64,000 nucleotides of DNA from the NCBI RefSeq assembly GCF_046250175.1, contig NZ_CP176468.1, one strand, 5' to 3'. The stretch comes from Psychromonas sp030397575. Lineage in GTDB: Bacteria; Pseudomonadota; Gammaproteobacteria; Enterobacterales; Psychromonadaceae. Shown piece after piece: positions 7,134 through 15,078 of the stretch. Position 1 is the first letter of the stretch; every line of letters starts with the position of its first letter. A program made the position numbers and the translations under genes. The notes below the pieces were generated by a model, which was given only the letters and a program-made list of their open reading frames with translations, was not told the origin of the DNA and ran no database searches.

Positions 7134-9401
7134 ATGTTCAGTTATTTTATCCCAACAGCGAAAGGGCTTGCGCCTTTATTAGAAGTAGAACTTAAAGATC
7201 TTGGTATTGAAAATACTAAGCAAATTGCTGGTGGTGTTAGCTTTGACGGTTCATTAGAGCAAGGTTACCAAGTGTGTTTATGGTCGCGTTTTGCGTCTCG
7301 TGTTTTGCTTAAGTTAAGTGAATTCAAAGTAATCGATCCAATGGATTTATACTTAGGTTGTAGCAACATTCCATGGGAAAGCCATTTTGATGTAGATAAA
7401 ACCTTTTCTATTGATTTTTCAGGAAGCAATGATGAGATTCGTAATACGCAGTTTGGTGCATTAAAAATTAAAGATGCCATCGTGGATCGCTTCCGTAAGA
7501 AATTTGACCAGCGACCTAACGTGGAAAAGCGCGATGCTGATATCCGTTTTAATGGTCGCTTGTTCAAAGATAAAGCATCCATCTACCTTGATTTATCTGG
7601 ATCTCCATTACATTTACGTGGTTACCGTACTATTGCCGGTGAAGCGCCATTACGTGAAACATTAGCAGCAGGTATTATTAAACGCAGTGGATGGAAAGGT
7701 GAAGCGCTACTTGATCCTATGTGTGGCTCAGGAACATTAGTGATCGAGGCAGCAATGATGTCATTGAATATTGCACCGGGTACGTTGCGTGATAAATTTG
7801 GTTTCGAGCAATGGAAAAAGCATGATGCAGAAACTTGGAGAACGCTTAAAACAAGCGCACAAGTTTATAGTAAACGTGCCGTTAATGATTGTGATGCGCG
7901 TTTTTATGCGTCAGATTTAAGTAAAGATATGATCAGTATCGCACGTCAAAATGCACAACGTGCAGGAGTAGCTGAGCTGATTGAATTTAGCGTGCAAGAT
8001 GCCAAAAAAGTGATGCCGCCGGAAGAGTTAACAACGGGTATGGTGATTTCAAATCCACCATACGGTGAGCGTTTAGGTGGCTTTAGTGACACTATTACTT
8101 TATACACCGAGCTTGGACATCATTTTAAAGATGCTTTTGCAGGTTGGAACTTAAGCATGTTCGCTATGGATACTGAACTGTTAAGTTGTCTAGGTATGCG
8201 TGCAGGACGTAGTTATAAATTCTTCAATGGTCCTATTGAATGTGTGCTTAAAAACTACCGAATTTCTCCAAAGCGTAATGTGGAAGCAATTGCAGACGTT
8301 GCAGCAACAACTAAAGCTCCTAAAAAAGCAGAAGTTGTTTATAAAGAGTCAACGGAGGATAACCCTTGGGGCACAATTTCAGCTGCTCAAGAGTTCCCAA
8401 TGGCGGAAAAGTCTGAATCTGAATTAGTGTTTAAAGAAGTTAAACAGATAAAGCCTGCCATTTATGCGGAAGATTTTGCTAACCGTTTATTGAAAAATAT
8501 GAAACGTTTAGATAAATGGGCAAAGCGTGAAGGTATTCAATGTTATCGTTTATATGATGCTGATTTACCAGAATATAATGTTGCTATCGACCGTTACAAT
8601 GAATATTTAATTATTCAAGAATACCGTGCTCCAAAAGAAATCGACGCACAAAAAGTTCGCCGTCGCTTCTTAGATATTGTTTCAACAACGCGTTACCTAT
8701 TAGATCTAACCGATGATCAGCTGATCATTAAAGTGCGTGAGCGTCAAAAAGGGCGACAACAGTATGAAAAGTTAGACAGTAAAAAACAACGTTTAGTAGT
8801 GCAAGAAGGCCCGGCTAAAATCATTGTGAACTTACAAGATTACCTAGATACTGGTTTGTTCCTTGACCATCGCCCTACACGTTTACGTTTAGGCAAAATG
8901 GCTGCAGGTAAAGACTTCTTAAACCTATTTTGTTACACAGCAACAGCATCAGTGCATGCTGCATTAGGTGGCGCTAAGTCAACAACCAGTGTTGATATGT
9001 CAAATACTTACTTGAACTGGGGGCAAGAGAATTTCCTAGAAAATGGTATCAAAGGTAAACATGAGTTTATTCAACAAGATTGTATTAAATGGTTACAACA
9101 TGCTCATGAAATGTATGACCTGATCTTTATCGATCCGCCAACATTCTCAAATTCAAAGCGTATGAGTGATGTATTTGATGTACAAGATGATCATGTTGCC
9201 TTACTGACAGCGGCAAGCGAGCGAGTGAATTCACAAGGGGAGATTATCTTCTCTAATAATAAACGTGGATTTAAACTTGATATCGAGGCCATTAAAGCTC
9301 TTGGCTTTTATGTGAAAGATATCAGCAAAGCTTCTATTCCTGAAGACTTTAAAGGCAATGATAAAATTCATCAGTGTTGGTTATTAACTAAACGCGATTA
9401 A
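7134..9401 (+). CDS. rlmKL: Bifunctional 23S rRNA m2G2445 / m7G2069 methyltransferase
   Basis: 755 residues from ATG 7134; an upstream in-frame ATG at 7122 would add MRAS. I prefer 7134 because GAGAG lies five bases before it and MFSYFIPTAKGL aligns with the start of E. coli RlmL. Domain order: a ferredoxin-like and THUMP RNA-binding region (about 1-155); RlmL methyltransferase with DPMCGSGTLVIEAAM and the NPPYGERLG catalytic motif; then RlmK with NLFCYTATASVHAALGGA and IFIDPPTFSNSKR. It modifies both guanines of domain V of 23S rRNA. Length is slightly above E. coli (702) because of a Lys/Glu-rich linker between the halves (about 385-435). Confidence 0.94.
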   Translation: MFSYFIPTAKGLAPLLEVELKDLGIENTKQIAGGVSFDGSLEQGYQVCLWSRFASRVLLKLSEFKVIDPMDLYLGCSNIPWESHFDVDKTFSIDFSGSNDEIRNTQFGALKIKDAIVDRFRKKFDQRPNVEKRDADIRFNGRLFKDKASIYLDLSGSPLHLRGYRTIAGEAPLRETLAAGIIKRSGWKGEALLDPMCGSGTLVIEAAMMSLNIAPGTLRDKFGFEQWKKHDAETWRTLKTSAQVYSKRAVNDCDARFYASDLSKDMISIARQNAQRAGVAELIEFSVQDAKKVMPPEELTTGMVISNPPYGERLGGFSDTITLYTELGHHFKDAFAGWNLSMFAMDTELLSCLGMRAGRSYKFFNGPIECVLKNYRISPKRNVEAIADVAATTKAPKKAEVVYKESTEDNPWGTISAAQEFPMAEKSESELVFKEVKQIKPAIYAEDFANRLLKNMKRLDKWAKREGIQCYRLYDADLPEYNVAIDRYNEYLIIQEYRAPKEIDAQKVRRRFLDIVSTTRYLLDLTDDQLIIKVRERQKGRQQYEKLDSKKQRLVVQEGPAKIIVNLQDYLDTGLFLDHRPTRLRLGKMAAGKDFLNLFCYTATASVHAALGGAKSTTSVDMSNTYLNWGQENFLENGIKGKHEFIQQDCIKWLQHAHEMYDLIFIDPPTFSNSKRMSDVFDVQDDHVALLTAASERVNSQGEIIFSNNKRGFKLDIEAIKALGFYVKDISKASIPEDFKGNDKIHQCWLLTKRD

Positions 9402-9454
9402 GGTCATGGTATTAATTAACCTGCAAAATATGCAGTGACAATATGACTAAATAT

Positions 9455-9478
9455 AAAGGCCAATATTGATTGGCCTTT
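9455..9478 (+). terminator. Terminator after rlmKL
   Basis: AAAGGCCAA (9455-9463) pairs with TTGGCCTTT (9470-9478) across a 6-base loop, followed by T. Confidence 0.85.
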
Positions 9479-9618
9479 TGACGTTCAATAAAGACAACAA
9501 TTTTATCTTAGTGAGGCTGGATAGCTGGTACTAGGTTAATTAACATGTTTAATTAGCAGGGATCAGAATTTAACCTCCCAAGCATAAGACAAAGACACAT
9601 TAACGAGAGTGAATTAAC

Positions 9619-11529
9619 GTGGCATTATTAACATTACATAACGCAGAACTCGCCTTTGGTGGCGGAGCATTATTAGATAAATCAAACTTAGTGATTGAAG
9701 CCAATGAGCGAGTTTGTTTAGTAGGCCGAAATGGCGCAGGTAAATCAACATTATTAAAAGTATTAGACGGCCGTATTCAATTAGACGACGGGACATTACT
9801 GATAAACAATGATGTTAAAGTTGCACGATTAGAGCAAGATCCACCAACAGCCAGTGTGATGAGCGCCTATGATTATGTTGCTTCTGGCATGGAAAATGCC
9901 GGTAAAGTATTAAGTCAATATCACGAACAACTAAGTGTTGTTGCTGAAGATTGTAGCGAAAAGCAGCTTAATAAATTACAGCGTTTTCAAGAGCAAATAG
10001 ACCAACTTGATGCTTGGCAATTAGATTCGAAAATCAACCAAATACTGGATCGCTTAGCGATCAATCCAGAAATTACTTTAGATCAGTTATCAGGTGGGTG
10101 GTTACGTAAAGTCGCATTGGCTAAAGCCTTAGTGAATGATCCTGACTTATTACTACTAGATGAGCCTACTAACCACTTGGACGTTGGGACGATTGAATGG
10201 CTTGAACAATTCTTAATGTCTTTCCAAGGTTCAATTGTTTTCATCAGTCATGACCGTGAGTTTATTCGTCGTTTAGCAACACGTATTGTGGATATTGACC
10301 GCGGAAAATTAAGTTCATGGCCAGGTGGCTATGAAGCTTACCTGTTGGCTAAAGAAGAAGCTCTACGTATCGAAGATGAACAAAACGCTGAATTTGACCG
10401 TAAGTTAGCCATTGAAGAAAAATGGATTCGCCAAGGCATTAAAGCACGTCGTACACGTAACGAAGGACGTGTACGTGCGTTAAAATCGTTACGCCAAGAA
10501 CGTTCTGAACGTGTCAACGTGCAAGGTAAAGCCAAAATTGTGGTTGATGAAGCGGCTCGTTCAGGGAAAATCATCTTTGAAACTGAAGGGTTATCTTACA
10601 GTTATGAAGACCTTCGTATTGTACGAGACTTTGATACTACCATTATGCGTGGCGATAAAATCGCCTTAGTGGGGCGTAATGGTTGCGGTAAAAGTACGCT
10701 ACTTAAACTATTACTGGGTGATATTGAACCTGATCAAGGTTCAGTGAAGTGTGGCACTAAATTAGAAGTGGCTTACTTTGACCAATATCGTGATGCCTTA
10801 GACCCAGAAAAAACCGTGATCGACAACCTTGCTGAAGGTAAGCAAGAAGTTGAAATTAATGGTAATAAACGCCATGTCCTCGGTTATTTACAAGACTTTT
10901 TATTCCATCCTGATCGTGCACGTACACCTGTTAAAGCACTTTCTGGTGGAGAAAAGAATCGTCTGTTATTAGCCAAAATTTTCTTAAAACCAAGTAATTT
11001 CTTAATTCTCGATGAACCGACCAATGATCTTGATGTCGAAACGCTGGAGTTATTAGAAGAGTTATTAGCAAATTATCAAGGTACATTGTTATTAGTTAGC
11101 CATGACCGTAGTTTTGTTGATAACACAGTAACTCACACCTGGTTCTTTGATGGTAATGGCAATATTCAACAGTTTGTTGGCGGGTACAGTGATGCGGTAC
11201 GTCACAAAGCGCAAAGTGAAGCGCCTGCACAAGTCGTTAAAGAAGCTAAACCAGCGCCAGCAAAAGTTGAAAAAGCAGCGATTAAATCGCCTAAAAAGAA
11301 AAAGCTATCTTACAAAGTACAACTAGAGTTAGATGGTTTGCCTGCATTAGTCGAGCAATTGGAAGAGAAAGTAGGGGAGTTACAGGAAACTATTAACACG
11401 CCTGAATTCTTTACTAAAGACAAAAAAGAAGCTGACCAATTCTTAGCGTTATTAGCAGAAACAGAACAAAAATTAGAAAATGCTTTTAGCCGTTGGGAAG
11501 AGTTGGACGAATTACAAAACGGAGAATAA
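9619..11529 (+). CDS. uup: ABC-F family ATPase Uup
   Basis: 636 residues, soluble, two ABC domains. The first has Walker A GRNGAGKST (about 37-45), signature LSGGW and Walker B LLLLDEPTNHLD. The second has GRNGCGKST, LSGGEKNRLLLAK and FLILDEPTNDLD. The linker between the two ABC cores is Arg/Lys-rich. The last 90 residues are Lys/Glu/Leu-rich and likely form the coiled coil that binds DNA or the ribosome in Uup. ABC-F proteins act on translating ribosomes; loss of Uup raises transposon precise excision in E. coli. The start is GTG 9619, after ACGAGAGTG. The 3' neighbour DUF3466 begins seven bases after the stop, an arrangement common in Shewanella and Vibrio. Confidence 0.93.
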   Translation: MALLTLHNAELAFGGGALLDKSNLVIEANERVCLVGRNGAGKSTLLKVLDGRIQLDDGTLLINNDVKVARLEQDPPTASVMSAYDYVASGMENAGKVLSQYHEQLSVVAEDCSEKQLNKLQRFQEQIDQLDAWQLDSKINQILDRLAINPEITLDQLSGGWLRKVALAKALVNDPDLLLLDEPTNHLDVGTIEWLEQFLMSFQGSIVFISHDREFIRRLATRIVDIDRGKLSSWPGGYEAYLLAKEEALRIEDEQNAEFDRKLAIEEKWIRQGIKARRTRNEGRVRALKSLRQERSERVNVQGKAKIVVDEAARSGKIIFETEGLSYSYEDLRIVRDFDTTIMRGDKIALVGRNGCGKSTLLKLLLGDIEPDQGSVKCGTKLEVAYFDQYRDALDPEKTVIDNLAEGKQEVEINGNKRHVLGYLQDFLFHPDRARTPVKALSGGEKNRLLLAKIFLKPSNFLILDEPTNDLDVETLELLEELLANYQGTLLLVSHDRSFVDNTVTHTWFFDGNGNIQQFVGGYSDAVRHKAQSEAPAQVVKEAKPAPAKVEKAAIKSPKKKKLSYKVQLELDGLPALVEQLEEKVGELQETINTPEFFTKDKKEADQFLALLAETEQKLENAFSRWEELDELQNGE

Positions 11530-11536
11530 TTTTAAC

Positions 11537-13345
11537 ATGAATTACAGCAAAGCTATTTCATTTATTGCATTACTATCTACTAGTAATGCTTGGGCTGCGA
11601 CTTCCTCTTATTATGAATATGAGATTTTGTCTCCAGATACGACAGGCAGTAATTACGGGCCTTTTCCATCTGCGATTACTGAAGCAGGCGATACAGTGGG
11701 TGTATATGCTTTAAAAGCGGATCTTGATCAAAACATTGATATCGGTCTGCCTTTTACCTTCAACCAAGAATGTTTCTATGATGATGAGGTTTGTGAATTA
11801 ATCTATTACGGTAGTGAAGATTCTACCGATGCTAGTTATGACAATGGCTATCAAGCCTGGCGTACAACAAGCGCTGAGATAGACAATAACGAAACCGATG
11901 CAACAAGTTACTTTTTAGCGGCAACTAATAACGTAAAAATAGAAGGCTTTGGTGACGATACAGATGTGAAAATTACTGACGTTGTCGATTCTGATGAAGG
12001 TAGTTTTGCTGTTGGTTATGGTTCAGGCCCTTACACCGATGGCGAACGCGATTACGTACGTCGAGCCTTTGTTGTTGACCCAAGTACTAGCTATGCAACT
12101 ATCTCATTAATTCCAACTGCGTTTGATGACGATGAAGGCGGCTTTAGTAGTGCTTATCGTATGCGTGATGTGACTTATAACAATGGTGAGACTAAAACTC
12201 TGATCGTTGGTAACGCAAGTAAATCATTAGCAGGTGGCGATAGTGATTATTTTGACCTTTGTTATAACGAAGGTGATGAAGATGACTTAGATGATTTGAA
12301 CTACTTAGTGAATTGTCCAGGCTTCGATACACAAGCTTGGGCTTGGGAGTATGATAGCAGTGCGACTGAAATTGAAGGTTTTGCACTAGCGACTGAATGG
12401 TTAGATGATAATACTACGCGTGACGGTAGTGATGCCACATACAGTGCTGCTGCATTTGATATCAATAGTTCAGGTGTTGCTGTGGGAGTGTCAACCTATG
12501 AGTTATCTGATAGTGATGAAGGTGGCCGTCAACGTGCGATCATCATGACGCCTGATGATGACGGTGCTTACGATACGCCAACCGTGATTGTTGATGCGAC
12601 GGATGAATCTGATTCAACTGGTGATTATGATAAAAATGACGATACGACTTATTACAACTCATGGGCGGAAAGTATTACCGATGAGAATGTCGTGATGGGT
12701 AATCGTCAGTATGGTTCGACTAAAAATGTTAACTATCCTATCGAAATGTTCATTTATGATATCGATAATGACAGTATTAGCATTCCGTTAGAAGACACTA
12801 AAGTGTTATCAACTAAACAACGTTTAGCGGGTGATAGTGCTTCGTATCGTGGTGCAAATAGCTATGGTTATGACATGAATGAAAATGGCTTAATTGTCGG
12901 TAGCGCAGATGCATACGATCAAACAGATCCTGTTGTAGGTGGTAGCCCTCGTACCCAAAGTGCATTCCTTTATGACAATACATCGGGTGATAGCTGGTTT
13001 ATTGATGACTTACTATGTACAGAAGATGATGATGGTGTAGTGACTCACCCATTAATTCGTTTAGAGAGTGCTACAGCGATCAACGATGATGGTGTTGTGT
13101 TAGCAGAAGGTTTCCAATACGACAGTGACAGTGACTACAACAGTAGCATTAACGCCACAGCAATCATGGTGAAGTTAACGCCAAGTACGACAATGGACCC
13201 AGATGATAGCCCGAATTGTTGGGACTCTGAAACATTAGCGGACTCTGACTCAGATTCTTCTCGAAGTGGTGCGGCGACTTTATGGTTATGGTTACTTGTT
13301 TTACCATTAGCATTCGCTCGTCGTCTTAATAAAAACAAAGTTTAA
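11537..13345 (+). CDS. DUF3466 family secreted protein with GlyGly-CTERM-like tail
   Basis: 602 residues from ATG 11537; the longer frame from 11480 overlaps uup and lacks a start signal. N-terminal signal peptide (ISFIALLSTSNAWA, cleavage about residue 20). The mature part is very rich in Asp, Ser, Tyr and Gly and highly acidic, typical of DUF3466 proteins next to uup. The C-terminus has SRSGAATLWLWLLVLP, then an Ala-Phe-Ala stretch and a basic RRLNKNK end. That is a small-residue motif, one hydrophobic helix and a basic tail, the layout of GlyGly-CTERM sorting tags processed by rhombosortase. The protein is therefore probably exported by type II secretion and kept at the surface. Function unknown. 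GGAG lies 12 bases before the start. A terminator follows. Confidence 0.82.
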   Translation: MNYSKAISFIALLSTSNAWAATSSYYEYEILSPDTTGSNYGPFPSAITEAGDTVGVYALKADLDQNIDIGLPFTFNQECFYDDEVCELIYYGSEDSTDASYDNGYQAWRTTSAEIDNNETDATSYFLAATNNVKIEGFGDDTDVKITDVVDSDEGSFAVGYGSGPYTDGERDYVRRAFVVDPSTSYATISLIPTAFDDDEGGFSSAYRMRDVTYNNGETKTLIVGNASKSLAGGDSDYFDLCYNEGDEDDLDDLNYLVNCPGFDTQAWAWEYDSSATEIEGFALATEWLDDNTTRDGSDATYSAAAFDINSSGVAVGVSTYELSDSDEGGRQRAIIMTPDDDGAYDTPTVIVDATDESDSTGDYDKNDDTTYYNSWAESITDENVVMGNRQYGSTKNVNYPIEMFIYDIDNDSISIPLEDTKVLSTKQRLAGDSASYRGANSYGYDMNENGLIVGSADAYDQTDPVVGGSPRTQSAFLYDNTSGDSWFIDDLLCTEDDDGVVTHPLIRLESATAINDDGVVLAEGFQYDSDSDYNSSINATAIMVKLTPSTTMDPDDSPNCWDSETLADSDSDSSRSGAATLWLWLLVLPLAFARRLNKNKV

Positions 13346-13374
13346 ATTTAAAAAAACGTTTAAATGATTGATAA

Positions 13375-13408
13375 AAAAGGTTTATCGCTGAAAGGTGATA
13401 AACCTTTT
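13375..13408 (+). terminator. Terminator after the uup-DUF3466 unit
   Basis: AAAAGGTTTATC (13375-13386) pairs with GATAAACCTTTT (13397-13408), a 12-bp perfect stem, followed by GTTTTTTTG. Confidence 0.93.
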
Positions 13409-13562
13409 GTTTTTTTGTGAATAAAATAATTCATATGTAATGAAAGTGTCATATTAAAGGTTCATATTAAGCAACATCGCTACGAAGCGTAATGAATATT
13501 TTGTTAAATAACTAATAAAATACAAATCGTATAAATTAACTTAGTAGAAAATGGAGTTTTGA

Positions 13563-14528
13563 ATGAAACTTAAAATGTTAGCCGCAGCGGTTACTTTAGG
13601 TACTGCGTCATTAATGTCGACAACTGCTATTGCAGCAGATCATGAATTACACTCTTACACAAAAGTAAGCGGTATTTCAGGTAACCTTTCATCTGTTGGT
13701 TCTGATACATTAGCAAACATGATGACTTTTTGGGCAGAAGAGTTTAAGCGTCAATACCCAAACATCAACATTCAAGTTCAAGCGGCAGGTTCTTCAACTG
13801 CTCCACCTGCACTAACTGAAGGTACTTCACAATTCGGCCCAATGAGTCGTCAAATGAAGTCTAAAGAAATTGAAGCATTTGAAAAACATTACGGTTACAA
13901 ACCAACAGCTGTTCGTGTTGCAATCGATGCACTAGCTGTATTCGTAAATAAAGATAACCCAATTGAAGGCCTTTCAATCACAGACGTTGATGCAATCTTC
14001 TCTTCAACTCAAAAATGTGGCGCAGATAAAAATGCAACTCGTTGGTCTGATGTTGGTCTAGGTGGAAGCTGGGCAGAGAAAGATATCCAGTTATTTGGTC
14101 GTAACTCAGTATCTGGTACTTACGGTTACTTTAAATCTAAAGCACTTTGTAAAGGTGACTTCAAGAGTTCTGTCAATGAGCAACCTGGTTCTGCATCTGT
14201 AGTTCAATCTGTTGCATCTTCACTAAACTCTATCGGTTACTCAGGTATTGGTTACAAAGTTGCTGGTGTTAAAGCGGTACCACTTTCTAAGAAAGGTACT
14301 GATTACGTAGCTGCAACAACTGAAAATGCGATTAGCGGTAAATACCCACTATCTCGTTTCCTATATGTTTATGTAAACAAGCACCCAAATAAACCACTAT
14401 CTCCACTTCAAGCAGAGTTCATTAAATTAATGTTATCTCAAGAAGGCCAAAACATAGTAGATAAAGATGGTTACATTCCACTACCGATTTCTGTAGTAGA
14501 AAAAGAGCTTGCTAAATTAGGCCTATAA
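13563..14528 (+). CDS. PstS-like phosphate-binding periplasmic protein
   Basis: 321 residues with a standard signal peptide (about 1-24, ending TTAIAA). Ligand-site segments of the PBP-like phosphate-binding family: SSVGSDTLANMMTFWAEEF, AAGSSTAPPALTEGTSQFG and, mid-protein, FGRNSVSGTYGYF. It should bind inorganic phosphate in the periplasm. There are no pstCAB genes beside it: both flanks carry terminators, so it is a single-gene unit and must share a transporter encoded elsewhere or do something else. Codons such as AAC, CCA, GGT and CGT look biased as in well-expressed genes. ATG 13563 has TGGAG upstream. Confidence 0.87.
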   Translation: MKLKMLAAAVTLGTASLMSTTAIAADHELHSYTKVSGISGNLSSVGSDTLANMMTFWAEEFKRQYPNINIQVQAAGSSTAPPALTEGTSQFGPMSRQMKSKEIEAFEKHYGYKPTAVRVAIDALAVFVNKDNPIEGLSITDVDAIFSSTQKCGADKNATRWSDVGLGGSWAEKDIQLFGRNSVSGTYGYFKSKALCKGDFKSSVNEQPGSASVVQSVASSLNSIGYSGIGYKVAGVKAVPLSKKGTDYVAATTENAISGKYPLSRFLYVYVNKHPNKPLSPLQAEFIKLMLSQEGQNIVDKDGYIPLPISVVEKELAKLGL

Positions 14529-14555
14529 TTTACCTAGTTTAATAAAGTTTAAATA

Positions 14556-14583
14556 AAAAACAGCGCTTTTGAGCGCTGTTTTT
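14556..14583 (+). terminator. Terminator after the PstS-like gene
   Basis: AAAAACAGCGCT (14556-14567) pairs with AGCGCTGTTTTT (14572-14583) across the loop TTTG: a strong stem with its own T-tail. Confidence 0.93.
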
Positions 14584-15078
14584 GTTTATATAGAAAAATA
14601 ATGGATAACTGGTTTATAAGAGGTGGGCTACTAGGAATAATATTCAGTAGCTTAAATAAGGTAGTGATTAGACTGTCTCTGACGTTAGTAGGGTTGAAAC
14701 TAGCCTGACGGTGGTTTCATGCTCATATTAGCCACAATGAGGGAGGTGAATCACAAAGTAATGCTCAATATCAAAAATGAAATATAAAAAGCCAAAAGAA
14801 ACTGGGTGAAAAAGAATTCGCTGAGCGGTCAGCTCATCACACCAGCCTTCCGATTATTTCTTCTCAATTCAAAACATGCTTGGTAACGAAAAAAACAATA
14901 ATCTAAAATATAAATATTTAAGAATTGTTAGCGGCAAACACAAATTAGTAGTGGTTATTAAGCTTAGCTTAATATGATGGCACTGGATGAATTATGCGGC
15001 AGCTTAGTTTACGAGCAGAGAGCTCTGTGCTCTTTTTCAGCCTTAGCGTATACAAGAGAGCACATGCGGTGCAAGCTT
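14584..15078. other. Intergenic region downstream of pstS-like and bcsC-like genes
   Basis: About 495 bases between convergent genes with no supported ORF. GAGCGGTCAGCTC at 14823-14835 is an imperfect palindrome. GAGAGCTCTGTGCTC with following TTTTTCAGCC near 15016-15040 faintly recalls the B' repeat seen at 30641-30735. Neither is strong enough to call. Confidence 0.3.

Noticed and set aside
9614..9796. 60-codon minus-strand ORF at the start of uup
   Set aside because: Lies inside the uup coding sequence and has no start signal.
13445..13470. Possible Pho box (GTGTCAT ... GGTTCAT) before the PstS-like gene
   Set aside because: The two half-sites are 13 bases apart, not the 11-base period of a PhoB site, and the second matches poorly.
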